Position numbers and translations under genes: made by a program
Shown here: one piece after another, positions 16,927-25,888 of the stretch
Layout: the number at the start of each line of letters is the position of its first letter
How positions within the stretch are numbered: the stretch's first letter is position 1
Notes under the pieces: model-generated
The model's input: only the letters and a program-made list of their open reading frames with translations
Told to the model about the DNA's origin: nothing
Databases searched by the model: none
Assembly (NCBI RefSeq): GCF_021216655.1
Contig: NZ_CP080437.1
Span: 1,736,001 to 1,800,000 of the forward strand
Direction of reading: 5' to 3'
Origin: Clavibacter michiganensis
GTDB lineage: Bacteria; Actinomycetota; Actinomycetes; Actinomycetales; Microbacteriaceae
DNA: 64,000 nucleotides

Positions 16927-17925
16927 GTGCCTGATGTAGACAATCTAACGGAAACACTCCAGGCCGCCATTGAGAGGCTTGTCCGAGGAGGTTGGGATGA
17001 GCTCGAAAGCACCTTGATCTCACACGGCCAAGTCACTCCGGTACGTGGAACACGAGCAACCCTAAGGTGTCATTTCTTAAGGAGCGATCCAAACGGGCGA
17101 GCGCGACTTGACGCCTTGGCGCAGCAACTTGCAGACATGCTTATTCATTACTGCATCCCCCGCCGTAAAATAATTGCTATTCGACAACTCGACGACGACA
17201 AACGAGACGCGGCAACCAGTCGCCTAGCCCGCGACGCATCAAAACTATTTACGCAAACGCAGATGAAAACTGGCGAGGGTGCGGAGCTGCTTCTCTATGC
17301 GATGCTAGAAAAACTCCTTGGCATTCCACAGGTCCTGAGCAAAATGTCACTTAAAACTAGCACCGAAATGCAGATCCATGGCGCCGATGGTGTTCACGCA
17401 AAACTGGAAGATAATGGAGATCTTGCCCTGTACTGGGGTGAGGCCAAAATGTATGAGTCAGTTTCGGCTGCAATGGCAGATTGTCTCGACAGCTTGTCTC
17501 CGTACTTAATCGGCAACGCCCATGAACAAGATGTCTTTCTCTTGAAACACTATGCCGATGCAGGCACGGAGGACATCACCATTAAGCTTTTAGAATACTT
17601 TGATAATGCCTCCATGCTCTCAGCGCAAGTGGAAATGCGAGGAGCGTGCTTGATTGGATTCTCCCACGCCGACTATCCCGCCCTACCCCGTGACCTAGAG
17701 CAACTGCAGGAAGGGCTCGATACCGCACTGAAATCGTGGCGCAGGTCAATGAAGACCAGGTTGACCAATCGATCACTGGAAAACTACACCATAGAACTAT
17801 TCTTTGTTCCCGTCCCGTCGGCTCAAGATTTCCGCGATGCCATAAAGAATGAGCTCGGCATACCGTTAATTGTGGCCCCTGCTGACGTAGATGGAACTTC
17901 AGCCACGGGAGGCGCCACACCATGA
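16927..17925 (+). CDS. hamA: Hachiman anti-phage system nuclease HamA (DUF1837)
   Basis: A 332-residue protein starting at GTG 16927 with AAGGA in front. The central part has PD-(D/E)xK-type nuclease residues in order: E120 in a helix (GEGAELLLY), D154 in HGADGVH, and E172-x-K174 in YWGEAKMY. These match the DUF1837/HamA effector. In Hachiman, HamA and HamB form a complex; HamB senses aberrant DNA and releases HamA to degrade DNA. Its stop overlaps the hamB start by four bases (ATGA). Codon use is much more AT-rich than that of the flanking genes, indicating acquisition by horizontal transfer. Confidence 0.87.
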   Translation: MPDVDNLTETLQAAIERLVRGGWDELESTLISHGQVTPVRGTRATLRCHFLRSDPNGRARLDALAQQLADMLIHYCIPRRKIIAIRQLDDDKRDAATSRLARDASKLFTQTQMKTGEGAELLLYAMLEKLLGIPQVLSKMSLKTSTEMQIHGADGVHAKLEDNGDLALYWGEAKMYESVSAAMADCLDSLSPYLIGNAHEQDVFLLKHYADAGTEDITIKLLEYFDNASMLSAQVEMRGACLIGFSHADYPALPRDLEQLQEGLDTALKSWRRSMKTRLTNRSLENYTIELFFVPVPSAQDFRDAIKNELGIPLIVAPADVDGTSATGGATP

Positions 17926-20468
17926 GCTTAAGCGACAAGGTACTCGCCATACCCGCGTTCAGGAGCCTCCTTGCTTCTATTGCGGTGGACACAGCGCGGA
18001 AAGAACTTCAGCTCGATGAAACGTCCGCCCCGGGAGCCGAGATAAACTGGAATTTTGCTTTATCTTGCGCAAGCGCATTAACGGCACAAGACGACGAAGG
18101 TGCGCAAGAAAGCGTTCTCCGGGTCGCTCAGGGAATATTGTCCTCAACACAAACAACGGAAACACAAAAAGTAGCGGCCATGCTCATGCTGGAACGAGTA
18201 GGTAATCGACCAGCAATGCGCTTGGCCCAAAACCGGAACCTTGCAACGGCGATATCGTACCCAGCAATTACAGGCGATCTCGCTATAGATTCGCTTCAAC
18301 GGCGCAATGAACTTACAATAGTTTCCGCAGATGGTGAGACGACTTCTGTTAATCCCTTCCAGCGTGATTTCTGGCAACTAGTAAATGAATACCGGTGGAT
18401 TAGCGTTTCTGCCCCGACGTCAGCCGGCAAGTCATTTATAGTCAAGGAGTGGATACGTAATTTAATATCGTCAGGCGGTCCTAAGGTCGTCGTTTATCTC
18501 GCGCCGACAAGGGCTCTGGTAGAAGAAGTCGGCGCAAATATGCGCCGAACGTTCCCCGACAGCGTCGGTATCTACACTCTTCCTTGGGACGGTGACGATG
18601 AATCCGTAGTTATATGCGTTTATGTCCTCACCCAAGAGAGGCTACATGCGTTACAACAGCGCATACCCTCATTCGTATGCGAAACCATCTTTATCGACGA
18701 GGCCCAAAAGATCTCAGAAGGCTCCCGAGGAATTCTGTTGTCACAAGTCGTAGATGAGTCCGTGAGGCGTCAGCCTGACGTCAAGCTCATATTTGCCAGC
18801 CCATTGTCGGAGAATCCAGAGATCCTGATCAGCGGAGCGCCCGGGGATGATACCGCCGCATCACTGCTTGGAGAAACCGTCACGGTGACGCAAAGCCTTG
18901 TTTACGTTCGACAAGTGCACCGCGCTCCTAGGGATTACAATCTAACGTTAGCGTATCGCGGCGAAGAGCTATATTTGGGACAAATTTCTTTGTCCCACAA
19001 TCCCAGTACCCCAGGTGGGAAGGTCGCCCTAATAACCGTCGCCTTGGGCGGTACGCGTGGCGGTAATGTTATATACGCAAACGGGGCCGCGGAGGCGGAA
19101 AAGTACGCCCGCCAGATCTACGAGGAATTAGGGCCAGATGCAGACAGCGTCAACGCGGAGATCCAAGAGCTGATCGATTTTTCCAACGGAGTCGTGCACG
19201 ACAAGTACTTATTATCCGTTGTCGTCACTCGCGGCGTCGCCTTCCATTATGGCGACATGCCCCTTGTCCTGAAGGCACGCGTCGAGGAAGCCTTCAAGTC
19301 CGGTGCCATTCAATACCTTGTGTGCACGTCTACACTGCTCGAAGGAGTCAACCTTCCGTGTCGAAACATCTTCATGCGCGGTCCCCGAAAGGGAATCACA
19401 AAAATGGCCGCAGGTGACTTCTGGAATCTCGCAGGTAGAGCAGGGCGGTGGGGTCAAGAGTTTCAGGGAAACATTGTGTGTATCGACGTTCACGACTCGG
19501 CTCTTTGGGAGCAAAAGCCAGCAAAGCGGACCCGATCGCGAATAACTCCCTCGATTCACAAGGCCCTCAACTCGGGTATTGGTTTCACAGATTACATTAG
19601 CGCCCAAAGAGCGGACAGGCAGAGGTTAAGTGACCCAACGTTGGAAGCTGCCTTTAGCTGGACGGCGGGGCGTGTTCTTGATGGCGCACCGCTAAACGAC
19701 GCATACGGCATTCACTTGAACGCCGAAGACGCTCGGCGCATTGAGAGTGCTATCAGTACAGCCGTAGTAGACTTGTCAATTCCGTTAAGTTTGGTTAGAG
19801 GGCACGCGGGCATTAGTCCGAACTCCATACAACGACTTTACGACGCAACTATTGCTCATGGAGATCCGGCAGGGCTTGCCTTGGTGTCACCTTTGAGCGA
19901 TGATGCCTTTGAAGAGTATTACGCCGCACTTTCGTACGTGGCGTTATTCTTAGGTGGCTCTTTTGAATCAGAGTCTCGTCGCCGCTCCCTTTCGAGACTT
20001 ATCGTCCACTGGATGCGTGGCGTTCCCCTTTCTGTCATTATTGATAATCGCGCGAAATGGCAACGAAGCCGGGGGGCTGAGGTCATCTACCCAAAGTTGA
20101 TCCGTAGCGTGATGGAACAGGTTGAAGATATCGCCCGATTCGAAGCACCGAAATTCTTGGCTTGCTATTCCGACGTTGTAAATCTGGCAAGCGTAAGTCT
20201 CGGTCAAGCGGAAGGAATGGAGCCGTTGGATGTTCAGCTCATGCTCGAGCTGGGCGTACCGAGAAAAACTGATATGTCGTTCATTGCGATTGGACTTTCG
20301 CGAGCCACCACACGTTCGTTGGCGGATGTCATCCCTGACGAATCTTGGACTCCTGCGGAATGCCAACATTGGTTAATGAGCGTGGATGTTGAACTACTAG
20401 ACATTCCGACATTTGCCCTTTCCGAAATCAAGCGCAATCAAAGATTGGGCATCGAGCGCGCCGACTGA
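17922..20468 (+). CDS. hamB: Hachiman anti-phage system helicase HamB
   Basis: An 848-residue superfamily 2 helicase. Motif I is SAPTSAGKS (about 163-171), motif Ia YLAPTRALVEE, motif II FIDEAQ (258-262), then CTSTLLEGVNLP and motif VI NLAGRAGRWG in the second RecA domain, followed by about 300 helical residues. Fusion to nothing else, directly coupled to a DUF1837 gene, is the Hachiman layout. All key ATPase residues are present, so the pair looks functional. A strong hairpin terminator closes the operon at 20507-20530. Base composition is clearly lower in GC than the surrounding chromosome. Confidence 0.88.
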   Translation: MSLSDKVLAIPAFRSLLASIAVDTARKELQLDETSAPGAEINWNFALSCASALTAQDDEGAQESVLRVAQGILSSTQTTETQKVAAMLMLERVGNRPAMRLAQNRNLATAISYPAITGDLAIDSLQRRNELTIVSADGETTSVNPFQRDFWQLVNEYRWISVSAPTSAGKSFIVKEWIRNLISSGGPKVVVYLAPTRALVEEVGANMRRTFPDSVGIYTLPWDGDDESVVICVYVLTQERLHALQQRIPSFVCETIFIDEAQKISEGSRGILLSQVVDESVRRQPDVKLIFASPLSENPEILISGAPGDDTAASLLGETVTVTQSLVYVRQVHRAPRDYNLTLAYRGEELYLGQISLSHNPSTPGGKVALITVALGGTRGGNVIYANGAAEAEKYARQIYEELGPDADSVNAEIQELIDFSNGVVHDKYLLSVVVTRGVAFHYGDMPLVLKARVEEAFKSGAIQYLVCTSTLLEGVNLPCRNIFMRGPRKGITKMAAGDFWNLAGRAGRWGQEFQGNIVCIDVHDSALWEQKPAKRTRSRITPSIHKALNSGIGFTDYISAQRADRQRLSDPTLEAAFSWTAGRVLDGAPLNDAYGIHLNAEDARRIESAISTAVVDLSIPLSLVRGHAGISPNSIQRLYDATIAHGDPAGLALVSPLSDDAFEEYYAALSYVALFLGGSFESESRRRSLSRLIVHWMRGVPLSVIIDNRAKWQRSRGAEVIYPKLIRSVMEQVEDIARFEAPKFLACYSDVVNLASVSLGQAEGMEPLDVQLMLELGVPRKTDMSFIAIGLSRATTRSLADVIPDESWTPAECQHWLMSVDVELLDIPTFALSEIKRNQRLGIERAD

Positions 20469-20506
20469 CTTTTGACAGGCAGATGGTCAAGGATGCATGA
20501 GCAATA

Positions 20507-20530
20507 CGCACTTCGGGAAGTGCGCTTTTA
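20507..20530 (+). terminator. Terminator of the hamAB operon
   Basis: CGCACTTC-GG-GAAGTGCG is a perfect eight-base inverted repeat followed by CTTTTA. It lies 38 bases after the hamB stop. The rest of 20469-20714 shows no gene. Confidence 0.8.
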
Positions 20531-20714
20531 GCATGAACCCTTCTTATGCGTAGGGAGAAGCTCTGATTTATTGCTCGCACGATCCTTGCTGACTACCCAG
20601 CACCCCGCCCCGCTTCACACCCCCGACACGACACTCTGCACATGGCGGCCTCCTCGGGCCGATACCTACGCTGTGGCAACCCGTTGCCGCATGCATCCCC
20701 CGAGGAGACTCCCC

Positions 20715-22082
20715 ATGGCATCCACCGCACCCGACGACTACGCGCTCGCGCGGGTCCCGCAGGAGGCGCGCTACCACTGGTTCCAGATCGCAACCCAGCG
20801 CGTCGGCCAGCTCTCCGCGCTGAGCGCCTTCGTCGTCGCCGCCACGCTCGGCTTCAGCATGAGCTTCTGGGACGCCTTCTGGGCGATCACCATCGGCGCC
20901 GTCATCCTCGAGGTCGTCTGCATCTTCACCGGGCTGATCGGGCAGCGCGAGGGGCTGAACACCTCGATCCTGTCGCGCTGGACGGGCTTCGGGCACAACG
21001 GCTCCGCGCTCATCGGCCTGGCCATCGGCGTCAGCCTCATCGGCTGGTTCGGGATCCAGTCGGGCGTCTCCGCTTCGGGCCTCAACTCGATCATGCCGTG
21101 GCTGCCGGTGTGGGCCTGGTCGCTGGCGTTCGGCCTCATCATCACCGCGGTCGTGATGCTCGGCTTCCACGGCATGCAGTGGGTCGCGAACGTCGCCGTC
21201 CCCCTCTTCCTGCTGCTCGTCGGCTGGGCCGTCGTCATCGAGCTGCAGAAGCACGACATCTCCGAGCTCGTCACGCAGCCGGCGCCCGGCCCGCAGATGT
21301 CGATCATCGCGGGCGCCTCGATCGTGGCCGGCGGCTTCATCGTCGGCGCGCTCATCTCGCCCGACCAGACGCGCTACAACCGTTCGGCGGCCGACGTCGT
21401 GAAGCAGACCGTCGTGAGCATCACGGTCGGCGAGTACCTGACGGGCCTGTCCGGCGTGCTGCTCGCGCACGCGGTGCGCACGGCCGACGTGTCGGCGATC
21501 ATCCTGTCGTCGGTGGGCTGGGTCGGCGTGCTCGTGATCCTGCTCGGCACCATCAAGATCAACGACTGGAACCTCTACTCGTCGGGACTCGGCGTCGTGA
21601 ACTTCATCGACACGGTGTTCGGGCGGCGGGTGAACCGGGCGCTCGTGACGGTGGTCGTCGGCGTGATCGGGTCGGTGCTCGCGGCGGCCGGGATCCTCGG
21701 GCAGTTCACGCAGTTCCTGATCCTGCTGGGCGTGGCCTTCCCGCCCATCGTGGGGATCATGATCGCCGAGTACTTCGTCGTGAGGAACTGGCGGCCGGCG
21801 CTCGACGCGTCCCGCGAGGCCGGCGCGCTGCCGGCGAGCGCGCCGCGCTGGGTGCCCGTGAGCCTCGCGATCTGGGTCGTGTCCGCGCTCGTCGGCTACT
21901 ACGCGACCTTCGGCCTCGGCAGCCTCAACGCCGTCATCACGGCCTTCGTGCTCTACGCGGTGCTCGGCAAGGCGGGGCTGATCCGCGGTGTCGGCGAGGT
22001 GCGCACCGAGACGGCCGACCATGCCGCCGCTGGCGTCGCCGCGCCGGACGCGGCCACGGCCGGGAAGGTGGCCGCGCGATGA
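20715..22082 (+). CDS. NCS1-family permease, cytosine/purine/hydantoin type
   Basis: A 455-residue integral membrane protein with about 12 hydrophobic segments. The ATG at 20715 follows GAGGAGAC. Family features: ARYHWFQIATQRVGQLSALSAFV at the N-terminus, GFGHNGSALIGLAIGVSLIGWFGIQSGVSA, and PDQTRYNRSAADVVKQT. This resembles CodB-type cytosine permeases, importing a nucleobase or hydantoin-like ring with a cation. It overlaps the next gene (ATGA), placing uptake and ring-processing in one operon. Confidence 0.88.
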   Translation: MASTAPDDYALARVPQEARYHWFQIATQRVGQLSALSAFVVAATLGFSMSFWDAFWAITIGAVILEVVCIFTGLIGQREGLNTSILSRWTGFGHNGSALIGLAIGVSLIGWFGIQSGVSASGLNSIMPWLPVWAWSLAFGLIITAVVMLGFHGMQWVANVAVPLFLLLVGWAVVIELQKHDISELVTQPAPGPQMSIIAGASIVAGGFIVGALISPDQTRYNRSAADVVKQTVVSITVGEYLTGLSGVLLAHAVRTADVSAIILSSVGWVGVLVILLGTIKINDWNLYSSGLGVVNFIDTVFGRRVNRALVTVVVGVIGSVLAAAGILGQFTQFLILLGVAFPPIVGIMIAEYFVVRNWRPALDASREAGALPASAPRWVPVSLAIWVVSALVGYYATFGLGSLNAVITAFVLYAVLGKAGLIRGVGEVRTETADHAAAGVAAPDAATAGKVAAR

Positions 22083-23638
22083 GGATCGGCATCGACGTCG
22101 GCGGCACCAACACGGACGCCGTGCTCATGGACGGCGACCGCGTCGTCGTCGGCATCAAGTCCTCGACCACGGAGGACGTGACCAGCGGCATCGTCGGCGC
22201 GCTCGCGGAGCTCGACCGGCAGCACCCGTTCGACCCGGCCGACATCGACGGGGTGATGATCGGCACGACGCACTTCATCAACGCGCTCGTCGAGGCCAGG
22301 CGGCTCGCGCCCACGGCGGCCGTGCGGCTCGCGCTTCCCGCCACGGCCTCGCTGCCGCCGTTCGTCGACTGGCCCGAGGAGCTCGTCTCGGCGGTGCGCG
22401 GCACGGGCTACCTCGCGCACGGCGGCCACGAGTTCGACGGACGGGTCATCGCCCCGCTCGACCACGACGAGCTCAAGCGGCATGCGGCCGACATCGCCCG
22501 GCGGGGGCTCCGGTCCGTCGCGATCTCCAGCGTGTTCGCACCCGTGAACAGCGAGTTCGAGGTGGAGGCGGCCGCGGTGCTCGCCGCCGAGCTCGGGCCG
22601 GACGTCGCCATCTCGCTCTCCCACGAGATCGGCCGCATCGGCCTGCTGGAGCGGGAGAACGCGACCATCATCAACGCGTCGCTGCGGGAGCTGGCCGACC
22701 AGATCGTCGGCGGGCTCGAGGGCGCGGTGCGCGGCCACGGGATCACCGCTCCCCTCTACCTGTCGCAGAACGACGGCACGCTCATGGGCGTGGACTTCGC
22801 ACGCCGGTACCCCGTGGCGACATTCGCGTCCGGTCCCACCAACTCGATGCGCGGCGCGGCGCTCCTCTCCGGCCTCGGCACGTGCGCGGTCGTCGACATC
22901 GGCGGCACCACGAGCGACGTGGGCGTGCTCGCCGGCGGGTTCCCGCGCGAGGCGACGGCGGAGATCAGCGTGGCCGGCGTCCGGACGAACTTCCGCATGC
23001 CGGACGTGCTCTCCATCGGCATCGGCGGCGGATCCCTCGTGCGCGGCGAAGGCGACCTGGTCGGCCCCGAGTCGGTCGGCTACGAGCTCGGCCGCCGCGC
23101 GCTCGTGTTCGGCGGCGACACCCTCACGACCACGGACATCGCGGTCGCGGCCGGCATGGTCGACGTGGGCGACCCGGCGTGCGTGGCGCACCTCTCGCCG
23201 CAGCTCGTCCGTCGCGCGCTCGACACCATCGCCATGCGCGTCGCGGACGTCGTGGAGCGCATGCGCACGTCGTCCGCCCCGCTGCCCGTCGTGGCGGTCG
23301 GCGGCGGATCGATCCTGCTGCCGGAGGAGCTCGAGGGCCTCGGCCGGGTGCATCGCCCCGAGAACTTCGCCGTCGCGAACGCGGTCGGCGCGGCCATCGC
23401 GCAGGTCTCCGGCGAGCTCGACCGCGTCTACAGCGTGAGCGAGGGATCCCGGCAGCAGGCCCTCGACGACGCCAGGCAGGAGGCCGTCGAGCGCGCGGTC
23501 GCCGCGGGCGCCTCCCCCTCGACCGTGCAGATCGTCGACTTCGACGAGCTCCCCATCCCGTACCTGCCCGGCAACGCGATCCGCATCCGCGCCAAGGCCG
23601 TCGGCGACCTCGACATCAGGAAGGCCGCGCATGTCTGA
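22079..23638 (+). CDS. Hydantoinase/oxoprolinase family protein
   Basis: A 519-residue protein with an ASKHA-type phosphate loop at the start (IGIDVGGTNTDAVLM), a second one in AVVDIGGTTSDVGVLAGG at about 275, and the family signatures PVATFASGPTNSMRGAA and SIGIGGGSLVRGEGDLVGPESVGY. These are the N-terminal and central domains of ATP-dependent hydantoinase/5-oxoprolinase A-type enzymes, which open amide rings with ATP. The B-subunit found with HyuA/HyuB pairs is absent; instead two DUF917 genes follow. Start overlaps the permease stop. Confidence 0.9.
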   Translation: MRIGIDVGGTNTDAVLMDGDRVVVGIKSSTTEDVTSGIVGALAELDRQHPFDPADIDGVMIGTTHFINALVEARRLAPTAAVRLALPATASLPPFVDWPEELVSAVRGTGYLAHGGHEFDGRVIAPLDHDELKRHAADIARRGLRSVAISSVFAPVNSEFEVEAAAVLAAELGPDVAISLSHEIGRIGLLERENATIINASLRELADQIVGGLEGAVRGHGITAPLYLSQNDGTLMGVDFARRYPVATFASGPTNSMRGAALLSGLGTCAVVDIGGTTSDVGVLAGGFPREATAEISVAGVRTNFRMPDVLSIGIGGGSLVRGEGDLVGPESVGYELGRRALVFGGDTLTTTDIAVAAGMVDVGDPACVAHLSPQLVRRALDTIAMRVADVVERMRTSSAPLPVVAVGGGSILLPEELEGLGRVHRPENFAVANAVGAAIAQVSGELDRVYSVSEGSRQQALDDARQEAVERAVAAGASPSTVQIVDFDELPIPYLPGNAIRIRAKAVGDLDIRKAAHV

Positions 23639-24746
23639 CACGACCGCGTCCCGCACCCGCCTCACCGAGATCCGGCTCGAGCACCTGCCCGCCATCGCGC
23701 GCGGCGCGGCGATCCTCGGCACGGGCGGCGGCGGCGACCCCTACATCGGCCGGCTGCTCGCGGGCGAGGCGATCAAGGAGCTCGGTCCCATCCCGCTCGC
23801 CGACCCGTTCGAGCTGCCGGACGACGCCGTCGTGATCCCCGTCGCGATGATGGGCGCGCCCACCGTGATGGTGGAGAAGCTGCCGACGGTGGAGCAGCTG
23901 CAGGGGGCGATCCTCGCGCTCGCGCGCTACCTCGGCGTCACGCCCACGCACGTCGCGTGCATCGAGGTGGGCGGCGCGAACTCCACCATCCCGATGGTCG
24001 CGGCCGCGCGCATGGGCCTGCCGATCGTGGACGGCGACGGGATGGGGCGGGCGTTTCCGGAGATCCAGATGGTGATCCCCACCATCGACGGGATCCGCGC
24101 CACGCCCATGTCGTTCGCCGACGAGAAGGGCAACACGGGGGTCGTCGACACCATCGACAACGCGTGGGCCGAGCGCCTCACCCGGCCGGTGGCGGTGCAG
24201 ATGGGCAGCTCGATGATCATGTCGAACTACGCGATGACGGGCGCGCAGGTGAAGGCGTCGTTCGTGCCCCACACGCTGTCGCTCTGCCACGAGCTCGGCA
24301 CGCTCGTGGAGGAGGCCCGCGACGCGCTCGTGGACCCGGTCGAGGCGGTCGCCGCGCGACTGGGCGGGGCGGTGCTCCTGGGCGGCAAGGTCGTGGACGT
24401 CGCCAGGCGCACCGTCGCGGGGTTCGCGCGAGGCGAGGCCAGGATCCAGGGCGCGGGCGCCGACGCCGGCCGCGAGATCGTGCTCGGGTTCCAGAACGAG
24501 ATGCTGCTCGCGTCGATCGACGGGGTGCCGGTCGCCTCGACGCCGGACCTCATCATGGTGCTCGACAGCGAGACGGGCGAGCCGATCACGACGGAGACGC
24601 TGCGCTTCGGCCAGCGGGTGCGCGTGGTCTCCGCGCCGGCCGACGAGCGGTGGCACAGCCCGGGCGGCATCGAGCTCGCCGGGCCCCGCTACTTCGGCTA
24701 CGACATCGACCCCGTCCGATCCCCGGTCGACGCGTTCCCCCGCTAG
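23631..24746 (+). CDS. DUF917 family protein (copy 1)
   Basis: A 371-residue protein with the DUF917 hallmarks: a Gly-rich loop AAILGTGGGGDPYIGRLL near residue 27, PTVMVEKLPT, IEVGGANSTIPMVAAARMGLPIVDGDGMGRAFPEIQM, and a C-terminal part FVLVLDSETGEPITTE-like (here MVLDSETGEPITTETLRFG). DUF917 proteins commonly sit beside hydantoinase-type genes; their reaction is not well defined. It overlaps the preceding gene by eight bases, so the two are surely co-expressed. Confidence 0.9.
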   Translation: MSDTTASRTRLTEIRLEHLPAIARGAAILGTGGGGDPYIGRLLAGEAIKELGPIPLADPFELPDDAVVIPVAMMGAPTVMVEKLPTVEQLQGAILALARYLGVTPTHVACIEVGGANSTIPMVAAARMGLPIVDGDGMGRAFPEIQMVIPTIDGIRATPMSFADEKGNTGVVDTIDNAWAERLTRPVAVQMGSSMIMSNYAMTGAQVKASFVPHTLSLCHELGTLVEEARDALVDPVEAVAARLGGAVLLGGKVVDVARRTVAGFARGEARIQGAGADAGREIVLGFQNEMLLASIDGVPVASTPDLIMVLDSETGEPITTETLRFGQRVRVVSAPADERWHSPGGIELAGPRYFGYDIDPVRSPVDAFPR

Positions 24747-24781
24747 GGAAGGGCCGGGACCCGAGTGCTACCGTGACGCCC

Positions 24782-25888
24782 GTGAGCCGGGACCTGGGAG
24801 TCGACGACCTCCCCGACCTCGTCTCGGGGCTCCTCCTGCTCGGCTCGGGCGGGGGCGGCGACCCGCGGATCCTCGCGGCCGCCACCGCCCGCCAGCTGCG
24901 GGACGCGCCCGTGCGCGGGCTCGGGCTCGACGACCTCGACGCGGATGACCTCGTGGTCCCGGTGGGCTACATCGGATCCACCTCCGTGCTGCGCGAGAAG
25001 CTCCCGTCCGGCACCGAGCTGGCCGAGGCCGTCGAGGCGCTCACCCGCTGGACGGGCACGCCGCCCGCCGCGCTCATGGCGCTCGAGATGGCGGGCGTCA
25101 ACGGCCTCGCGCCGCTCTCCGCTGCCTCGACGCTCGGCCTCCCGCTCCTCGACGCCGACCTCACCGGCCGCGCGCTCCCCCGCATCGACCAGTCGAGCCT
25201 CGTCGTCTCCGGCCGCGCCATCTCGCCGTGCGCGGTGACCGAGCCGGGAGGACGCACCATGCTGCTCGACGGCGTCACGCCCGCCGAGGTCGAGGGGCTG
25301 CTCCGGCTCGTCATCGCGCACTCCTCCGGCTGGGCGGCGCTCGCGCTGCCGCCGCAGCGGGCCGCCGACCTCCGCGAGTCGGCGATCCCCGGCACCGCCG
25401 AGCGCGCGCTCCGGCTCGGCCGCGCCCTCCGCGCGGCCGACGGCACCGGCACCCCGGCCCGGCTCGCCGCGGCGCTCGGCGGCGCGCTCCTCGGGCACGG
25501 CCGCATCGTCGACGTCGTCACGTCGCCCCGCCCCGGCCGCTTCGACGTGACGACCGTCAGCGTCGTCGACGAGGCCACGGGCGCGGTGATCAGGCTCGAG
25601 GCCGAGAACGAGTTCGTGATCGCGCTCGTGGACGGCCGACCGGTCGCCGCTTCACCCGAGATCATCGCCGTCGTCGCCGTGCCCGGCGCCTCCGTGGCCG
25701 GGGCCCGCGTGCTCCTCGTCGACGACGCGCGGCCCGGCGCCCGCGTCGTGGTCGTCGCCCTCGACGCGCCCGCGTGGTGGACCGCGACGCCCGAGCGCCG
25801 GGCCGCCGTCTCGCCCGCCGCGTTCGGGTTCGGGCGGGTCGACGCCGACGCCGACCTCGACGCCGACGCCGTCGGTGCTCCCGCGTGA
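24782..25888 (+). CDS. DUF917 family protein (copy 2, divergent paralogue)
   Basis: A second, diverged DUF917 protein of about 368 residues: LLLLGSGGGGDPRILAAAT, then STSVLREKLPSGTELAEAV and LEMAGVNGLAPLSAASTLGLPLLDADLTGRALPRID. Start is one of two in-frame GTG codons (24773 or 24782); neither has a strong ribosome site. The copy aligns along its whole length with copy 1 but has lost the GGANST text (GVNGLA instead), suggesting a different role or a heteromeric partner. The stop overlaps the start of the regulator gene. Confidence 0.85.
   Translation: MSRDLGVDDLPDLVSGLLLLGSGGGGDPRILAAATARQLRDAPVRGLGLDDLDADDLVVPVGYIGSTSVLREKLPSGTELAEAVEALTRWTGTPPAALMALEMAGVNGLAPLSAASTLGLPLLDADLTGRALPRIDQSSLVVSGRAISPCAVTEPGGRTMLLDGVTPAEVEGLLRLVIAHSSGWAALALPPQRAADLRESAIPGTAERALRLGRALRAADGTGTPARLAAALGGALLGHGRIVDVVTSPRPGRFDVTTVSVVDEATGAVIRLEAENEFVIALVDGRPVAASPEIIAVVAVPGASVAGARVLLVDDARPGARVVVVALDAPAWWTATPERRAAVSPAAFGFGRVDADADLDADAVGAPA

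Noticed and set aside
20469..20714. Right-hand attachment site for the accessory region (copy of the tRNA-Arg 3' end)
   Set aside because: No stretch resembling the T arm and acceptor of the tRNA at 15450-15521 was found there.
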